Origin: Acetobacter farinalis
Lineage (GTDB): Bacteria; Pseudomonadota; Alphaproteobacteria; Acetobacterales; Acetobacteraceae
Reading direction: 5' to 3'
NCBI RefSeq assembly: GCF_011516935.1
Contig: NZ_WOTF01000007.1
Coordinates: 19,322 to 83,321, forward strand
Length of the DNA: 64,000 nt
Part shown: positions 1 through 11,610 of the stretch, piece by piece
Layout of the letters: each line of letters begins with the position of its first letter
Numbering within the stretch: position 1 is the stretch's first letter
Position numbers and translations under genes: made by a program
Notes under the pieces: generated by a model
What the model saw: the letters and a program-made list of their open reading frames with translations, nothing else
What the model was told of the DNA's origin: nothing
Database searches by the model: none

Positions 1-2
1 AT

Positions 3-1082
3 GTCGTGTCTGGCTATGTCGATGTTGCAACCTCTCTGACACGCCACTGGCAGGTCGATCTTGCAGGCCGGTACGAGCACTATACAGATGTGGGTGATAC
101 CGAAACCGGCAAGATCGCCACACGCTATGAGGTTTCTCCGCGTCTTGCGTTCCGCGCAACGATCTCGACCGGTTTCCATGCTCCCACGCTGGCGCAGGAG
201 CATTACAGCGCACTGGCTATCTCCCCCACGGCCGCGCGTGGCCTGATTGCCGTGAACTCTCCGGGCGCGCTGGCCAATGGTTCCTCTCCGCTCAAGCCGG
301 AGCGTTCCACCAATGCCAGCGGCGGAATTGTCATGGAGCCGTTCCGCAAATTGCATGTGACAGTCGATGTTTATCAGATCAACCTGCGTGATCAGATCAT
401 GCCGGGCGGGCAGGTTTATGGTGCGCAGGCGGCGTCAGCCCTCACCATGAACGGCTTTGCCCTGCCGAGTGATGTGAATACATGGAGCCCGGCTTCTCTC
501 TCCACCCACTGGTTTGCCAATGTGGCCAGCACTCGCACGCAGGGGCTGGACCTGACAGCAACCTACCCCACACAACTGGGCACTATCGGGCGGATCGACT
601 GGGATGTCGCCATCAACCTCAACCGCACGCGCCTGACCCATCAGGGGACAGATGCGCAGGGAAATCCGCTGATGAATGCGCAGAGTATTGCGTATCTCAC
701 CACGGCTTATCCGCGCAGCAAGATGATTTTTGGCGGGCGTTTCACAAGCGGGAAATGGACAGTCGGGGTGCATGAAATCCGGTATGGCCAGACAACCTCC
801 CAGCTCACTTATTACGGGGGTGCGGGCAACACCAGCTCCCTGTCCAGCACGGTGTTCAGAGAGTTCCATAACACACCGAAATTTATCACGAATCTGGAAG
901 TGACATACCGCGTGCACCCCAGACTGGCGCTGACACTGGGTGGCAACAACATGTTTGATGCCCGCCCCAGCCGCGTGCCGGACAACAACCGCTATCTTGG
1001 CGCACCGCAATACTACATGAGCACATCCCAGCTTGGCATGAATGGCGGGTTCTATTACCTGCGGGGTGATCTCAGCTTCTAA
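3..1082 (+). CDS. TonB-dependent outer-membrane receptor, C-terminal part
   Basis: This is the 3' portion of a gene that starts before the window. About 359 residues are visible and look like the C-terminal half of a TonB-dependent receptor beta-barrel. The early stretch FRATISTGFHAPTL matches the conserved strand region of such receptors. The rest alternates polar and hydrophobic residues as barrel strands do, and the protein ends in ...GDLSF, the terminal aromatic residue expected for BAM-dependent insertion. Such receptors import siderophores, metal complexes or other ligands using TonB energy. The plug domain lies outside the window, so substrate cannot be judged. A strong hairpin follows the stop. 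The next gene is convergent and has no evident functional link. Confidence 0.88.
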   Translation, partial: VVSGYVDVATSLTRHWQVDLAGRYEHYTDVGDTETGKIATRYEVSPRLAFRATISTGFHAPTLAQEHYSALAISPTAARGLIAVNSPGALANGSSPLKPERSTNASGGIVMEPFRKLHVTVDVYQINLRDQIMPGGQVYGAQAASALTMNGFALPSDVNTWSPASLSTHWFANVASTRTQGLDLTATYPTQLGTIGRIDWDVAINLNRTRLTHQGTDAQGNPLMNAQSIAYLTTAYPRSKMIFGGRFTSGKWTVGVHEIRYGQTTSQLTYYGGAGNTSSLSSTVFREFHNTPKFITNLEVTYRVHPRLALTLGGNNMFDARPSRVPDNNRYLGAPQYYMSTSQLGMNGGFYYLRGDLSF

Positions 1083-1265
1083 GAAAGCGTAGCGCGACTT
1101 TTTAGAATGATCTGCTTTTGGTTGTGATATTTGGCCATGGTCCATGCGTTTTTCGTTTCTGGAGAACGCATGGATAAAGGCCCGGAACGGGTGTCTGGTC
1201 TATCTGACGGTTTTGGAAATCAGGCTGGGTCAGTCAGCATGTTTTCCTTTTTCTTGGTTTAAGAA

Positions 1266-1313
1266 AAAACGCCTGTGCGCACTGGATTTTCCAGTCTGCA
1301 CAGGCGTTTTTTT
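1266..1313. terminator. Bidirectional intrinsic terminator
   Basis: A long hairpin (AACGCCTGTGC paired with its complement, with an inner ACTGGA/TCCAGT helix) is flanked by A-rich sequence on the left and a T run on the right. It lies between the convergent receptor gene and dihydroxyacetone kinase gene and can serve both. Confidence 0.85.
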
Positions 1314-1351
1314 GTTCTGGCAAGGGAGGCCCTTCCTTGCAGCAGGCAGGG

Positions 1352-2998
1352 TCAGATTTTGCGGGCGAGGGCCTCGAACACGCAGGCAACGGCTTCCGCG
1401 CCGGGGTCCGGCACGTTGGCCAGTTTGGCTTCCGGCACGTAGGAGGCGCGGCCCGCGTTTGCGCGGGTCATGTGTTTTGTGGCGTCTGCGCCAGCACGGG
1501 CGGCCTGTGCGGCGTCCGCCAGAGAGCCTCCGTCCGCCAGAACCGTCAAGGCCGGTTGCAGGGCATCAATCATGGTGCGGTCACCCGGTTTGGCTCCGCC
1601 ATGCTGCTGCACGGCGTTCAGCCCTTCCAGCAGAGCCTTCTGCCATGGGCCTGTGCTGCGCCCTGCGGCAGAGAACAGGATGGAGAGCAGAACACCGCTG
1701 GACCCCCCGGCATGGCGCGCCAGAACTGCCCCGATCGTGGAGAGCAGCGGCAGAGGCTCGGCCAGAGGCAAGCGGTCTATCGTTTTCAGAATTTCCTGAG
1801 CGCCCTCTGCAAAGGTAGACCCGGCATCACCATCGCCAATCTGGGCATCCAGCGCATTCAGCGCGTCCTTGTTCTTGATCAGGGTTTCTGCGGCCAGCCG
1901 GATGGCAGCTTCGACCTTGGGGGAAGAGGAGGGCGGGAAGCGGAAAGTTTTCGGCAGTTCCGGCAGGGGGCGCACGGCGGGCGCTCCGAACGGGGCGGAA
2001 CCCGGCCACGCCCAGGCTTCCACCGGTGCGTTCAGGGCTGTGCGGATGTCCTCATTCAGCGGGATGGCTGTCAGGGAAAAGCCATTCATATCCAGCGCTG
2101 TCATCATGGGGGCCGGGCCGATAATCAGATCAACCTGTTTGGCCAGATCGGTTTTGGCAAAGGATGTGAGCAGCAGTGTCATTTCAATGGGCGGTACGGC
2201 GCCCAGCATGTTCAGCAGCAGGCCGTAGCGCTCATGCTGGCCCGGTGGGTTTTTGGCCGGCAGGGCTTTGGAGAGGGTGTCAGCGGCCAGCGCCATCAGC
2301 GTATCAGCGTCAGCCAGTGCAATCTGCTGTGCGCCGGGCTCACCATGGATGCCCAGCCCGAGTTCCGCCTGGTCAGCCGCCAGACGGCTGGTGTGGGCGG
2401 GGTCATAAGCGTTGCAGTCGCTCAGGGAAAGGCCAAGGGAGGAAATGCGCGCGGCGGCAGCGCGGGCGCGTTCTGCCACACGGGCCAGAGGCTCGCCTTG
2501 CCGGGCCGCATGGCCGGCAATTTTATGCACCAGAAGAGTGCCCGCCAGACCACGGGCAAAGTGATTATCAGGCAGGGCAATATCATCCCCCACCACCACG
2601 GTTTCCACCTGATACCCCATACCCCGCGCCTGCTCGGCCGCCAGAGCGAAGTTCAGCCGGTCTCCCGTATAGCTTTTGATCACCAGCAGGCAGCCTGCCT
2701 TGCCGGTAACAGCCAGAATCCCTGCCAGAACAGCATCCACACTGGGAGAGGCGAAAACAGACCCGCAGATGGCGGCATCCAGCATCCCCGCCCCCACAAA
2801 CCCCGCATGGGTGGGTTCATGCCCGGCCCCGCCGCCGGAAATAATCGCCACATGCTCCGGATTCCGCTCTTTTCGTATCACAACGCGGATGTCCGGATAG
2901 CCATCCAGTCGGCAGAGATGCTGGCCCATGGAGGAGCGGAGCAGACCATCCAGAGAGTCGCCTACAAGTGTTTCGCGAGTGTTGAAAAAGCGCTTCAT
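1352..2998 (-). CDS. Dihydroxyacetone kinase, ATP-dependent, DhaK-DhaL fusion
   Basis: The enzyme phosphorylates dihydroxyacetone (and glyceraldehyde) with ATP. In acetic acid bacteria this returns dihydroxyacetone from glycerol oxidation to central metabolism. About 548 residues, the usual length of single-chain kinases. The N-terminal DhaK domain (about 1-325) has the SGGGAGHEPTHAGFVG loop, the SYTGDRLNF segment and GLGIHGEPGAQQ, whose His is the substrate-binding position in the family. The C-terminal DhaL domain (about 350-548) has the metal-binding IGDGDAGSTF and GGSSGVLLS. A DhaK-DhaL fusion points to the ATP-dependent rather than PTS-dependent type. The ATG at 2998 begins MKRFFNTRETL and has GGGAG about ten bases upstream; it is preferred to a TTG eleven codons earlier. 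The gene seems monocistronic. Confidence 0.93.
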   Translation of the reverse strand: MKRFFNTRETLVGDSLDGLLRSSMGQHLCRLDGYPDIRVVIRKERNPEHVAIISGGGAGHEPTHAGFVGAGMLDAAICGSVFASPSVDAVLAGILAVTGKAGCLLVIKSYTGDRLNFALAAEQARGMGYQVETVVVGDDIALPDNHFARGLAGTLLVHKIAGHAARQGEPLARVAERARAAAARISSLGLSLSDCNAYDPAHTSRLAADQAELGLGIHGEPGAQQIALADADTLMALAADTLSKALPAKNPPGQHERYGLLLNMLGAVPPIEMTLLLTSFAKTDLAKQVDLIIGPAPMMTALDMNGFSLTAIPLNEDIRTALNAPVEAWAWPGSAPFGAPAVRPLPELPKTFRFPPSSSPKVEAAIRLAAETLIKNKDALNALDAQIGDGDAGSTFAEGAQEILKTIDRLPLAEPLPLLSTIGAVLARHAGGSSGVLLSILFSAAGRSTGPWQKALLEGLNAVQQHGGAKPGDRTMIDALQPALTVLADGGSLADAAQAARAGADATKHMTRANAGRASYVPEAKLANVPDPGAEAVACVFEALARKI

Positions 2999-3558
2999 GG
3001 ATAATCTGCTCCCTCGTTGTGCTGAGTACAAGAGAGTTCAGACTAGTCCGGTTCCCCACGCATGTGGAATGGGGGGGACAGGCCGTGGCTATCAAATCAG
3101 GCCATCCGGCCCCGTGCGTCGGGGGTAAAACCCTGTGCCCGGGCAAGCCAAAACTGCGGGCTTTATGCGTTTTATGGCAGGATTATCCGGAAAGGCAGGG
3201 AGGCAGGGGTGTCCCGGTTTGTCCCGCTGCCATGAGAGGCCATCAAATGTTTGTTATTTCCAGACTCACCGTGCCGCATCGCCAGTTGATGCCCGTGTTG
3301 AGGTCTGTGTGCCGTGGTCCCTGTGCCGGGTGTGTCAGGCCCCCTGATGTCAGCCGCTCTCGCTGCGGTGCGGTGTCGGAAGCCTGAAGAGGCGAGAATG
3401 GGTCTAAGAGCGCCCGTTTCCGACTGTAATGAGAGGGGTTGGTGTAAACGGATAAAGAACTAAAAATAATCGGTGTTTTTTAGAAAATATGGTCTGCGGA
3501 GTTACTGAAGTCCGCGGTCTCTCCCCTCTGCATCTGGTGCAGAGGGGATAGGAGGGGC
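2999..3558. other. Intergenic region between dhaKL and thiC, no gene recognised
   Basis: About 560 bases between the dhaKL start and the thiC stop, both on the minus strand. Short open frames exist on both strands but none has a convincing start signal or recognisable product. The part near 3455-3490 is AT-rich and may hold the dhaKL promoter, though no clear hexamers were fixed. Two dyads lie at the thiC end, one of them listed separately as a terminator. Confidence 0.5.
3523..3547 (-). terminator. Putative thiC terminator hairpin
   Basis: A perfect 10-bp inverted repeat, CCCCTCTGCA and TGCAGAGGGG with a five-base loop, starts about a dozen bases past the thiC stop. No T run follows in the thiC direction, so it could instead be a transcript-stabilising or Rho-linked hairpin. 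A second weaker dyad (TGCGGA...TCCGCG, about 3494-3516) follows. Confidence 0.5.
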
Positions 3559-5657
<2,099 letters not shown>

Positions 5658-5887
5658 TCTCTTTGTGGCCCCGAGCAGATAGCGTTCCGGAGTGGTCTGT
5701 CAAGAAAAATCCGGATGAGGTGAGGAGATGTCCCGGGAACCCCCATCACATTGTGGTGTTACGAAGGGGTCTGTTCAGCAGGCGGAACGACACGAAAACA
5801 GGCGCATTGGAAATGTCTGGTCCGCCGGGAGTAAGAAAGGGGTTCATTCACCGTGCACTTGTTGCAAGGGGGTGGTATTAAAAAATC
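5658..5887. other. Divergent region between thiC leader and MFS gene
   Basis: This stretch should hold the outward promoters for the thiC riboswitch transcript (minus) and the sugar transporter (plus). No confident -35/-10 pair was assigned. A GGGGGTGG sequence about 14 bases before the transporter ATG is the only Shine-Dalgarno candidate there and is rather far away. Confidence 0.35.
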
Positions 5888-7336
5888 ATGAAGTTAGATA
5901 ACAGGAAGACTAAAAGTATAATATATCGTGTCAAAATATCTCAAAATGCGCATCTTGTCTTATGGTTGGCATCTCTTGTTTCGGCAATATGTGGCGGACT
6001 TTACGGGTATGACACGGGTATTATTTCTGGAACTCTCCTTCTTATTACTAAAGATTTGCACCTGACATCAGGGCAGGAAGAGCTTGTGACGTCTGCCATC
6101 CTTGTTGGGGCGGTTGTGGGGGCTTTGTGTATCTCCTGGCTTTCTGAACGCTTCGGGCGGCGGATGTCGGTTATGGTTGTCACGGCGGTGTTTGTGGTGG
6201 GCGCGGTGGCCTGTTCCCGCGCGCCAGATGTGACATCTCTGGTTATTGCCCGTGTTTTTCTGGGTCTTGCCGTTGGGGGTGCCACGCAGGTGGTGCCAAC
6301 TTATATTTCCGAACTTGCGCCAGCCAGCAAGCGCGGCAATCTGGTGACCATGTTTAACGTTGCGATTGGTGTGGGGATTTTTCTGGCCAATCTTGTTGGC
6401 TTTGTGATGCGGGATGCCTGGGGTTGGCGTCCGATGATTTCTGTTGCGGCAATTCCGGCGGCATTTGTTTTTGTCTGCATGTTCTTCCTGCCGAAAAGCC
6501 CGCGCTGGACGGCAGACAATGAAGGATTGACCTCTGCGGTGGAGCAGCTTGGTCGTGTTCGGAGTTCTCACAAGACCATTCACCGGGAAATTCGGGAAAT
6601 TCAAAAAAACGCGTCCGACATGGATGAAACTGAACGCGGCTGGAAAGGTCTGATGCTGCCGTGGGCTCGTCCGGCGGTTGTCGCGGCGTTGGGGATTGCC
6701 TTTTTCACGCAGGCGGGTGGCCTGGAGATGATGATCTATTATGCCCCCACCTTCCTGTCAGACGCAGGGTTTGGCAATTCCTCCGCCTTGCTGGCCAGTC
6801 TGGGGATTGCCATCGTCTATCTCATCATGACGTTGCTGGGCTGCATTTTTGTAGACCGGATCGGCCGCCGCCGCCTGATTCTCATCATGGGGCCGGGGTC
6901 TGTCATCAGCCTGCTCGGGCTGGGGGTCATGTTCGCGCTTCATCCCGACAAGGGCAGTGTGGGGAGCTGGGCAATTATCGCGTTCATGCTTCTGTTCATG
7001 ATGTTCAACGCGGGCGGTATTCAGGTTGTGGGCTGGCTGCTGGGGGCTGAACTGTTCCCGCTGCCCATGCGGGCCGCTGCAACCAGCCTGCATGCTGCCG
7101 TGCTGTGGGGGGCCGATCTTCTTGTCACCTCTACGGCACTGACACTGGTGCAGCTTGTCACACTGGGCGGCACCATGTGGATTTATGCAGGGGTTAATCT
7201 GGCTTCCGTGATTTTTGTCTACTTCCTTGTGCCGGAAACAGCCGGGGCCTCACTGGAAGATATCGAAGCCGCTCTGCGGCGGGGCGAGTTCCGGCCGCGC
7301 CGGGGGGAGGATCCGCGCATCCGCTCCTCGCACTAA
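5888..7336 (+). CDS. MFS transporter, sugar porter family
   Basis: A 482-residue inner-membrane carrier of the sugar porter family, likely a sugar/proton symporter. Family signatures are clear: GGLYGYDTGIISG in the first helix, ERFGRR in the 2-3 loop, ARVFLGL then PTYISELAP before and around helix 5, PKSPRW at the start of the central loop, DRIGRR in the 8-9 loop, and PETAG near the end. Twelve membrane helices are expected, with a charged central loop at about residues 195-255. The substrate cannot be decided; relatives move xylose, arabinose, galactose or glucose. The gene stands alone. The first 20 residues are Lys/Arg/Asn-rich and the upstream DNA is AT-rich. Confidence 0.9.
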   Translation: MKLDNRKTKSIIYRVKISQNAHLVLWLASLVSAICGGLYGYDTGIISGTLLLITKDLHLTSGQEELVTSAILVGAVVGALCISWLSERFGRRMSVMVVTAVFVVGAVACSRAPDVTSLVIARVFLGLAVGGATQVVPTYISELAPASKRGNLVTMFNVAIGVGIFLANLVGFVMRDAWGWRPMISVAAIPAAFVFVCMFFLPKSPRWTADNEGLTSAVEQLGRVRSSHKTIHREIREIQKNASDMDETERGWKGLMLPWARPAVVAALGIAFFTQAGGLEMMIYYAPTFLSDAGFGNSSALLASLGIAIVYLIMTLLGCIFVDRIGRRRLILIMGPGSVISLLGLGVMFALHPDKGSVGSWAIIAFMLLFMMFNAGGIQVVGWLLGAELFPLPMRAAATSLHAAVLWGADLLVTSTALTLVQLVTLGGTMWIYAGVNLASVIFVYFLVPETAGASLEDIEAALRRGEFRPRRGEDPRIRSSH

Positions 7337-7396
7337 AGAGGAAAGCAGGGGGATGTTCCCTCTGCCTGATCCCGGTTTTGCGGTGAAAAGTGAAAA

Positions 7397-7420
7397 GAAA
7401 GGCTCCTGCGGGAGCCTTTC
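7397..7420. terminator. Bidirectional terminator between MFS gene and budC
   Basis: A perfect 10-bp inverted repeat, GAAAGGCTCC and GGAGCCTTTC with a TGCG loop, lies between two convergent genes. The flanking A and T bases are modest, so termination strength is uncertain. Confidence 0.75.
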
Positions 7421-7431
7421 CTGTTGTGGTT

Positions 7432-8223
7432 TCAGCGGAAAACCAGCCCGCCATCAATCATGACGGATTGGCCTGTCATGTAATCAGCATCCGCGCTGGC
7501 CAGATAGGAGACAAAGCCTGCCACATCGTCCGGTGTTTCAACCCGGCCAAGAGCAATGCCATCGACATACTTCTTGTAGGTCTCACCAATGGCGGCCCCG
7601 GTTTCTTCCGCCATGCGGCGGTCAATATCTGTCCACATCGCGGTGCCCACCACGCCGGGGCAATAGGCGTTGACGGTAATGCCGGAGGAGGCAAGCTCCT
7701 TGGCGGCGGCCTGTGTCAGGGCGCGGACAGCGAATTTTGTGGCGGAATAAATGCCCAGAAGCGGGTAGCTCTCATGCCCCGCAATGGAGCAGGCATTGAT
7801 GATTTTGCCCCGACTCTTCTGTGCCTGAAAGGTTTTGGCAGCGGCCTGAATGCCCCAGAGGGTGCCCTGCACATTGATACGGAAAATGGTCTCCACATCC
7901 GCCGGGGTGGCCTCCAGAATGGAGCCGACCTGTGCGATGCCGGCATTATTGACCATAATATCAACCGCCCCGAGAGCCGCTCCGGCCTCCTTCAGGACGG
8001 AAAAGACCTGTTCCCGGTTACTGACATCCGCAGTGAGGGGAAGTGCGACGCCCCCCAGCGCGCCAATTTCGGCGGCCACAGCGGCCAGCTTGTCCTTGTT
8101 GAGGTCTGTCAGCACGACAGCCGCGCCATCGCGTGCCAGACGCAGGGCAATTCCGCGCCCGATCCCTTGGGCGGCCCCGGTGACAATGGCGGTTTTTCCC
8201 GCCAGTTTTCCTGAAAGAGACAT
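7432..8223 (-). CDS. budC: Acetoin reductase / meso-2,3-butanediol dehydrogenase (SDR)
   Basis: A classical short-chain dehydrogenase of 263 residues, predicted to interconvert diacetyl, acetoin and 2,3-butanediol with NAD(H). The Rossmann signature TGAAQGIG is near residue 15 and VNNAG near residue 90. The catalytic Ser and YxxxK lie in SIAGHESYPLLGIYSATK, which together with NAYCPGVVGTAMW is characteristic of the BudC branch rather than a generic SDR. The protein ends in the usual TGQSVMIDGG segment. It is a single gene with a terminator hairpin just past its stop. Acetoin is a typical overflow product of acetic acid bacteria. Stereospecificity cannot be read from sequence. Confidence 0.85.
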   Translation of the reverse strand: MSLSGKLAGKTAIVTGAAQGIGRGIALRLARDGAAVVLTDLNKDKLAAVAAEIGALGGVALPLTADVSNREQVFSVLKEAGAALGAVDIMVNNAGIAQVGSILEATPADVETIFRINVQGTLWGIQAAAKTFQAQKSRGKIINACSIAGHESYPLLGIYSATKFAVRALTQAAAKELASSGITVNAYCPGVVGTAMWTDIDRRMAEETGAAIGETYKKYVDGIALGRVETPDDVAGFVSYLASADADYMTGQSVMIDGGLVFR

Positions 8224-8324
8224 CAGCGTGATCTTTTTCTGAAGGCGCGTTTCGCACAGTGCCTCGCGCCGGAAATATCAACGCGGCTGCCACGGGGCAG
8301 ACTTCAGTCATCACGGAGTTATGA

Positions 8325-8361
8325 CCCCGGCCCACCCCTGTTTAGACAGGGCAGGCCGGGG
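8325..8361 (-). terminator. Hairpin downstream of accC
   Basis: CCCCGGCC and GGCCGGGG enclose an inner CCCTG/CAGGG helix, directly after the accC stop on the minus strand. There is no T run in the accC direction, so this may be a stabilising or Rho-associated structure. Confidence 0.5.
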
Positions 8362-8374
8362 GCTGCGCGCCCAA

Positions 8375-9718
8375 TCAGTGCGGGCGTGCGGTAAACTGTT
8401 CCAGCCAGTGGATGGTGTAATCCCCTTTCTGGAACTCAGGGTCAGCCAGAATACGGCGGTGCAGCGGAATCACGGTCTTGATGCCTTCCACCACAAATTC
8501 GTCCAGCGCGCGGTGCATCCGGGCAATGGCCTCGGCCCGTGTGGGGGCGTGGACAATGACCTTGGCAATCATGCTGTCGTAAAAGGGAGGAACGCGGTAG
8601 CCGGTATAAAGCGCACTGTCGATCCGCACACCCAGACCACCCGGCGCGTGATACACGGCCACGGTGCCGGGGCAGGGGGCGAAGGTGTCCGGGTCTTCCG
8701 CATTGATGCGGCATTCAATGGCATGGCCGGAGAAGGTCACGTCAGACTGCGTGTAACCCAGCTTTTCACCGGCGGCGATACGGATCTGCTCACGCACCAG
8801 ATCCACATCGCACACCATTTCCGTCACCGGATGTTCCACCTGAAGGCGGGTGTTCATCTCGATGAAGCAGAACTGCCCGTCCTGATACAGGAATTCCAGC
8901 GTTCCGGCGTTCCGGTAGCCCATTCTGGAGAGGGCTTCGGTCACCGTCTTGCCAATGGTGTCACGCTGCTCTGGCGTGATGACGGGAGACCCGGCTTCTT
9001 CCAGCAGCTTCTGGTGGCGGCGCTGCAGGGAGCAGTCACGTTCCCCGAAATGCACGACATTGCCGTAGTTATCGCCCAGAATCTGGAGTTCGATATGCCG
9101 GGGCTTATCGAGGTATTTTTCCAGATAGACGGCATCATTGCCAAAAGCCGTGCGTGCTTCCGTGCGGGCAACACTCCAGGCTTCTTCAATCTCGCTGGCG
9201 TCACGCGCCACTTTCATGCCGCGCCCGCCACCGCCTGCGGTGGCCTTGATCAGCACCGGATACCCAACCTTTTCCGCCACAGCGCGGGCTTCTTCCAGGT
9301 TGGTCAGCTCACCATCAGAGCCGGGCACCAGCGGCACGCCCAGCGCTTCCATGGTGGTCTTGGCGGTAATCTTGTCACCCATCATGCGGATATGCTCCGC
9401 CGTAGGGCCGATAAAGACCAGACCGTGGGCTTCCACCGTTTCCGCAAAGTCCGCGTTTTCAGACAGGAACCCGTAGCCGGGGTGAATGGCTTCCGCCCCG
9501 GTGATGGTTGCTGCGGAAAGAATAGCCGCGACGTTCAGATACGAATCGCGCGCGGCGGGCGGGCCAATGCACACGGCTTCATCCGCCAGACGCACATGCA
9601 TGGCGTCTTCATCCGCAGTGGAATGGACCGCAACGGTCTTGATGCCAAGTTCCCGGCAGGCGCGCAGGACACGAAGGGCGATCTCGCCGCGATTGGCGAT
9701 GAGGATTTTTGAAAACAT
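8375..9718 (-). CDS. accC: Acetyl-CoA carboxylase, biotin carboxylase subunit
   Basis: AccC uses ATP and bicarbonate to carboxylate the biotin on AccB, the first half-reaction of malonyl-CoA synthesis for fatty acids. The 447-residue length is standard. The N-terminus [20 protein letters not shown] is typical of the family. The ATP-grasp domain has the Gly-rich loop [10 protein letters not shown] (about residues 163-172), and catalytic segments such as [14 protein letters not shown] are intact. The ATG at 9718 shares its A with the last base of the accB TGA (TGATG), implying translational coupling; a GTG one codon earlier is less likely. It is the last gene of aroQ-accB-accC. Confidence 0.97.
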   Translation of the reverse strand: MFSKILIANRGEIALRVLRACRELGIKTVAVHSTADEDAMHVRLADEAVCIGPPAARDSYLNVAAILSAATITGAEAIHPGYGFLSENADFAETVEAHGLVFIGPTAEHIRMMGDKITAKTTMEALGVPLVPGSDGELTNLEEARAVAEKVGYPVLIKATAGGGGRGMKVARDASEIEEAWSVARTEARTAFGNDAVYLEKYLDKPRHIELQILGDNYGNVVHFGERDCSLQRRHQKLLEEAGSPVITPEQRDTIGKTVTEALSRMGYRNAGTLEFLYQDGQFCFIEMNTRLQVEHPVTEMVCDVDLVREQIRIAAGEKLGYTQSDVTFSGHAIECRINAEDPDTFAPCPGTVAVYHAPGGLGVRIDSALYTGYRVPPFYDSMIAKVIVHAPTRAEAIARMHRALDEFVVEGIKTVIPLHRRILADPEFQKGDYTIHWLEQFTARPH

Positions 9719-10176
9719 CACTCGATAATGGCAAGCGGCTGGCCAAATTCCACCGGGTCTCCGGAGGCAACGAGCAGGGTTTTCACCGTGCCGGCTTTGG
9801 GGGCCTTGATCTGGTTGAAGGTTTTCATCGCCTCGATCAGCAGCAGGGTCTGACCCGCGCTGACAACCTGCCCTTCGCTCACAAACGGAGGGGAGGACGG
9901 GTCGGGCGTGAGATAGGCCACACCCACCATCGGGCTGTTCACAGCGCCGGGGTGGCGGGAGAGGTCAGCCGGAGCAGCGGCCGCGGGGGCGGCGGCCACT
10001 ACAGGGGCCGGAGCAGCCATAACCGGAGCCGGAGCCACGGCCTGCACCGTTGCGGGGGCGCGGGCCACCCGGATGCGGCTGTCCTTTTCCGAAACCTCGA
10101 TCTCGGTCAGTCCTGTGTCGGTCAGAATTTCGGCCAATGCCCGAATGGCATCTGCGTCCACGAGCAATCCGCTCAT
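9718..10176 (-). CDS. accB: Biotin carboxyl carrier protein of acetyl-CoA carboxylase
   Basis: AccB carries the covalent biotin between biotin carboxylase and carboxyltransferase. The 152-residue protein has an N-terminal helical segment ([18 protein letters not shown]), a flexible Ala/Pro/Val-rich linker at about residues 40-75, and a C-terminal biotinyl domain. The biotinylated Lys sits in [10 protein letters not shown] near residue 117, and the thumb-like [10 protein letters not shown] insert of AccB proteins is present. The ATG at 10176 overlaps the aroQ stop by four bases (ATGA), so translation is probably coupled. The carboxyltransferase genes accA and accD are not in this window. Confidence 0.96.
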   Translation of the reverse strand: MSGLLVDADAIRALAEILTDTGLTEIEVSEKDSRIRVARAPATVQAVAPAPVMAAPAPVVAAAPAAAAPADLSRHPGAVNSPMVGVAYLTPDPSSPPFVSEGQVVSAGQTLLLIEAMKTFNQIKAPKAGTVKTLLVASGDPVEFGQPLAIIE

Positions 10177-10628
10177 TGGTCATCCTCATCTAGAATAAGA
10201 TCTGTCATTGCCTGCAATGCCAGAGAATACCCCGCCACGCCTAGCCCGCAGATCACGCCGGTAGCGGCGCGCGAGACGTAGGACATATGGCGGAACGGCT
10301 CACGACGGTGAATGTTGGAGATGTGCACTTCTATCACGGGCAGGTCCGTGGCCAGAAGAGCATCCAGCAACGCCACGGAAGTGTGGCTGTATCCCGCCGG
10401 GTTGATGACGATGCCGCGCGCACGCTTGCGGCATTCCTGTACCCAGGAAATCAGCTCCCCTTCAATGTTCGTCTGACGGAAGTCGATAGCCAGATTAAGC
10501 TTGTCGGCTGTCTGAATGCAGATCTGCTCCACATCGTCCAGCGTGGCGCGACCATAGATTTCAGGCTGGCGCTGGCCAAGCATGTTCAGGTTCGGGCCGT
10601 TAAACACAGCGATGAGGGGTCTTTCCAT
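10173..10628 (-). CDS. aroQ: 3-dehydroquinate dehydratase, type II
   Basis: This enzyme dehydrates 3-dehydroquinate to 3-dehydroshikimate in the shikimate pathway. The 151-residue protein is the normal size for the dodecameric type II class. Visible motifs are [18 protein letters not shown] at the N-terminus with the active-site Tyr, [24 protein letters not shown] with the catalytic His region, and [16 protein letters not shown]. The ATG at 10628 has CGGAGC just upstream; an open frame extends 70 codons further but lacks family similarity. aroQ leads an overlapping operon with accB and accC, a common arrangement in Alphaproteobacteria. Confidence 0.96.
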   Translation of the reverse strand: MERPLIAVFNGPNLNMLGQRQPEIYGRATLDDVEQICIQTADKLNLAIDFRQTNIEGELISWVQECRKRARGIVINPAGYSHTSVALLDALLATDLPVIEVHISNIHRREPFRHMSYVSRAATGVICGLGVAGYSLALQAMTDLILDEDDQ

Positions 10629-10884
10629 AGTGCTCCGGGCCGTAGCACGATGCCGGACAGCATCCAAGAGAAGAGATGCCTGATAAACCTGAATCCGGCG
10701 TAAAAACGTGCCGGGACTGGTGTTCCGGCAAGGCGGACAGGGGCGTGAATGCCTCTTTTTTGCCATTTGGGTGAGGCATGCAGACACAGGGCCAGATGGC
10801 CTGGAAGGCAGAAAGCAGTTGCTTTTTACGGTATGCACCGGCTTAACTCAGTCTGGTGATACGGAAAACGGAGTGAACAAGCGG

Positions 10885-11514
10885 ATGTCAGCCCTGCGCC
10901 GGGCACTTCTGGGAAGTGTATTTGTTATGGCCTCTCTGGCCTCTGCCCCGGCTGCAAAAGCCGCAGGGGAAGGACAGCAGGGGAAAACGTCATGGGCCGA
11001 CTCCGTTCAGCGCGCGCTTGCCGCGCGGGATGAGCAGGATTCCGCGCCAACCCTTCCGGAAGGCGGACACTCCGCTCACGCAGGCCGATTCCAGAAAGGT
11101 CTGGCCAGTTGGTATGGCGGGCGCTTTCATAATCGCCGCACCTCCTCAGGCTCCCGGTTTGACAAGGCCAGCCTGACCGCCGCACACCCCACCGCACCCC
11201 TTGGCAGCAAACTGCTGGTCACGTCTGAAGAGACGGGGCGCTCCGTTGTGGTGACGGTGAATGACCGTGGGCCTTATGGCCACAACCGTATTATCGATCT
11301 TTCACAGGCCGCCGCCGCCCGCATCGGAATGCTGGGCGCAGGCGTGGCGCATGTGGAGGTTGAACCCGCTCCTGTTGAAGTGGCTTCGGCACCGCAGGAC
11401 GATGCGGATTCTCTGGATTCCGGCGCCCTTCAGATGGAGGCTGCAACCCCGAAGCATGCACTGCGCGCGATGCGTGTGCTGCACCGGGCGCGCCCCAAAA
11501 GAGCGCATCACTGA
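10885..11514 (+). CDS. RlpA-like septal ring lytic transglycosylase
   Basis: A secreted protein of about 209 residues with a double-psi beta-barrel. The N-terminus [19 protein letters not shown] then APAAKA is a signal peptide. The barrel follows from about residue 70: [19 protein letters not shown], the conserved start of RlpA, then [33 protein letters not shown] and [18 protein letters not shown]. RlpA proteins cleave denuded peptidoglycan strands during septation. There is no C-terminal SPOR domain; the tail is short, acidic and then basic ([10 protein letters not shown]), so targeting may differ from E. coli RlpA. A GTG four codons earlier is an alternative start. A strong terminator follows. 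Confidence 0.87.
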   Translation: MSALRRALLGSVFVMASLASAPAAKAAGEGQQGKTSWADSVQRALAARDEQDSAPTLPEGGHSAHAGRFQKGLASWYGGRFHNRRTSSGSRFDKASLTAAHPTAPLGSKLLVTSEETGRSVVVTVNDRGPYGHNRIIDLSQAAAARIGMLGAGVAHVEVEPAPVEVASAPQDDADSLDSGALQMEAATPKHALRAMRVLHRARPKRAHH

Positions 11515-11543
11515 GAGATGATCTGAGCTGAGAACGCCTCAGG

Positions 11544-11580
11544 AAAAAGGCCGGTCAGGATACCCTGACCGGCCTTTTTT
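11544..11580. terminator. Bidirectional intrinsic terminator
   Basis: AAAAAGGCCGGTCAGG, an ATAC loop and CCTGACCGGCCTTTTT form a perfect long stem with A and T runs on either side. It lies between the convergent RlpA-like and BrkB-like genes. Confidence 0.92.
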
Positions 11581-11610
11581 ATGGTCAGCGCGAACGCTGC
11601 GGGAGTGAGG

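Noticed and set aside
1337..3004. A 555-codon plus-strand frame antisense to dihydroxyacetone kinase
   Set aside because: It is the mirror of a clear enzyme gene, lacks a ribosome-binding site and has low-complexity Gly/Gln/Arg content typical of antisense frames in GC-rich genes.
8321..9712. A 463-codon plus-strand frame antisense to accC
   Set aside because: accC is unmistakable on the minus strand; the opposite frame is His/Gly/Phe-rich shadow sequence.
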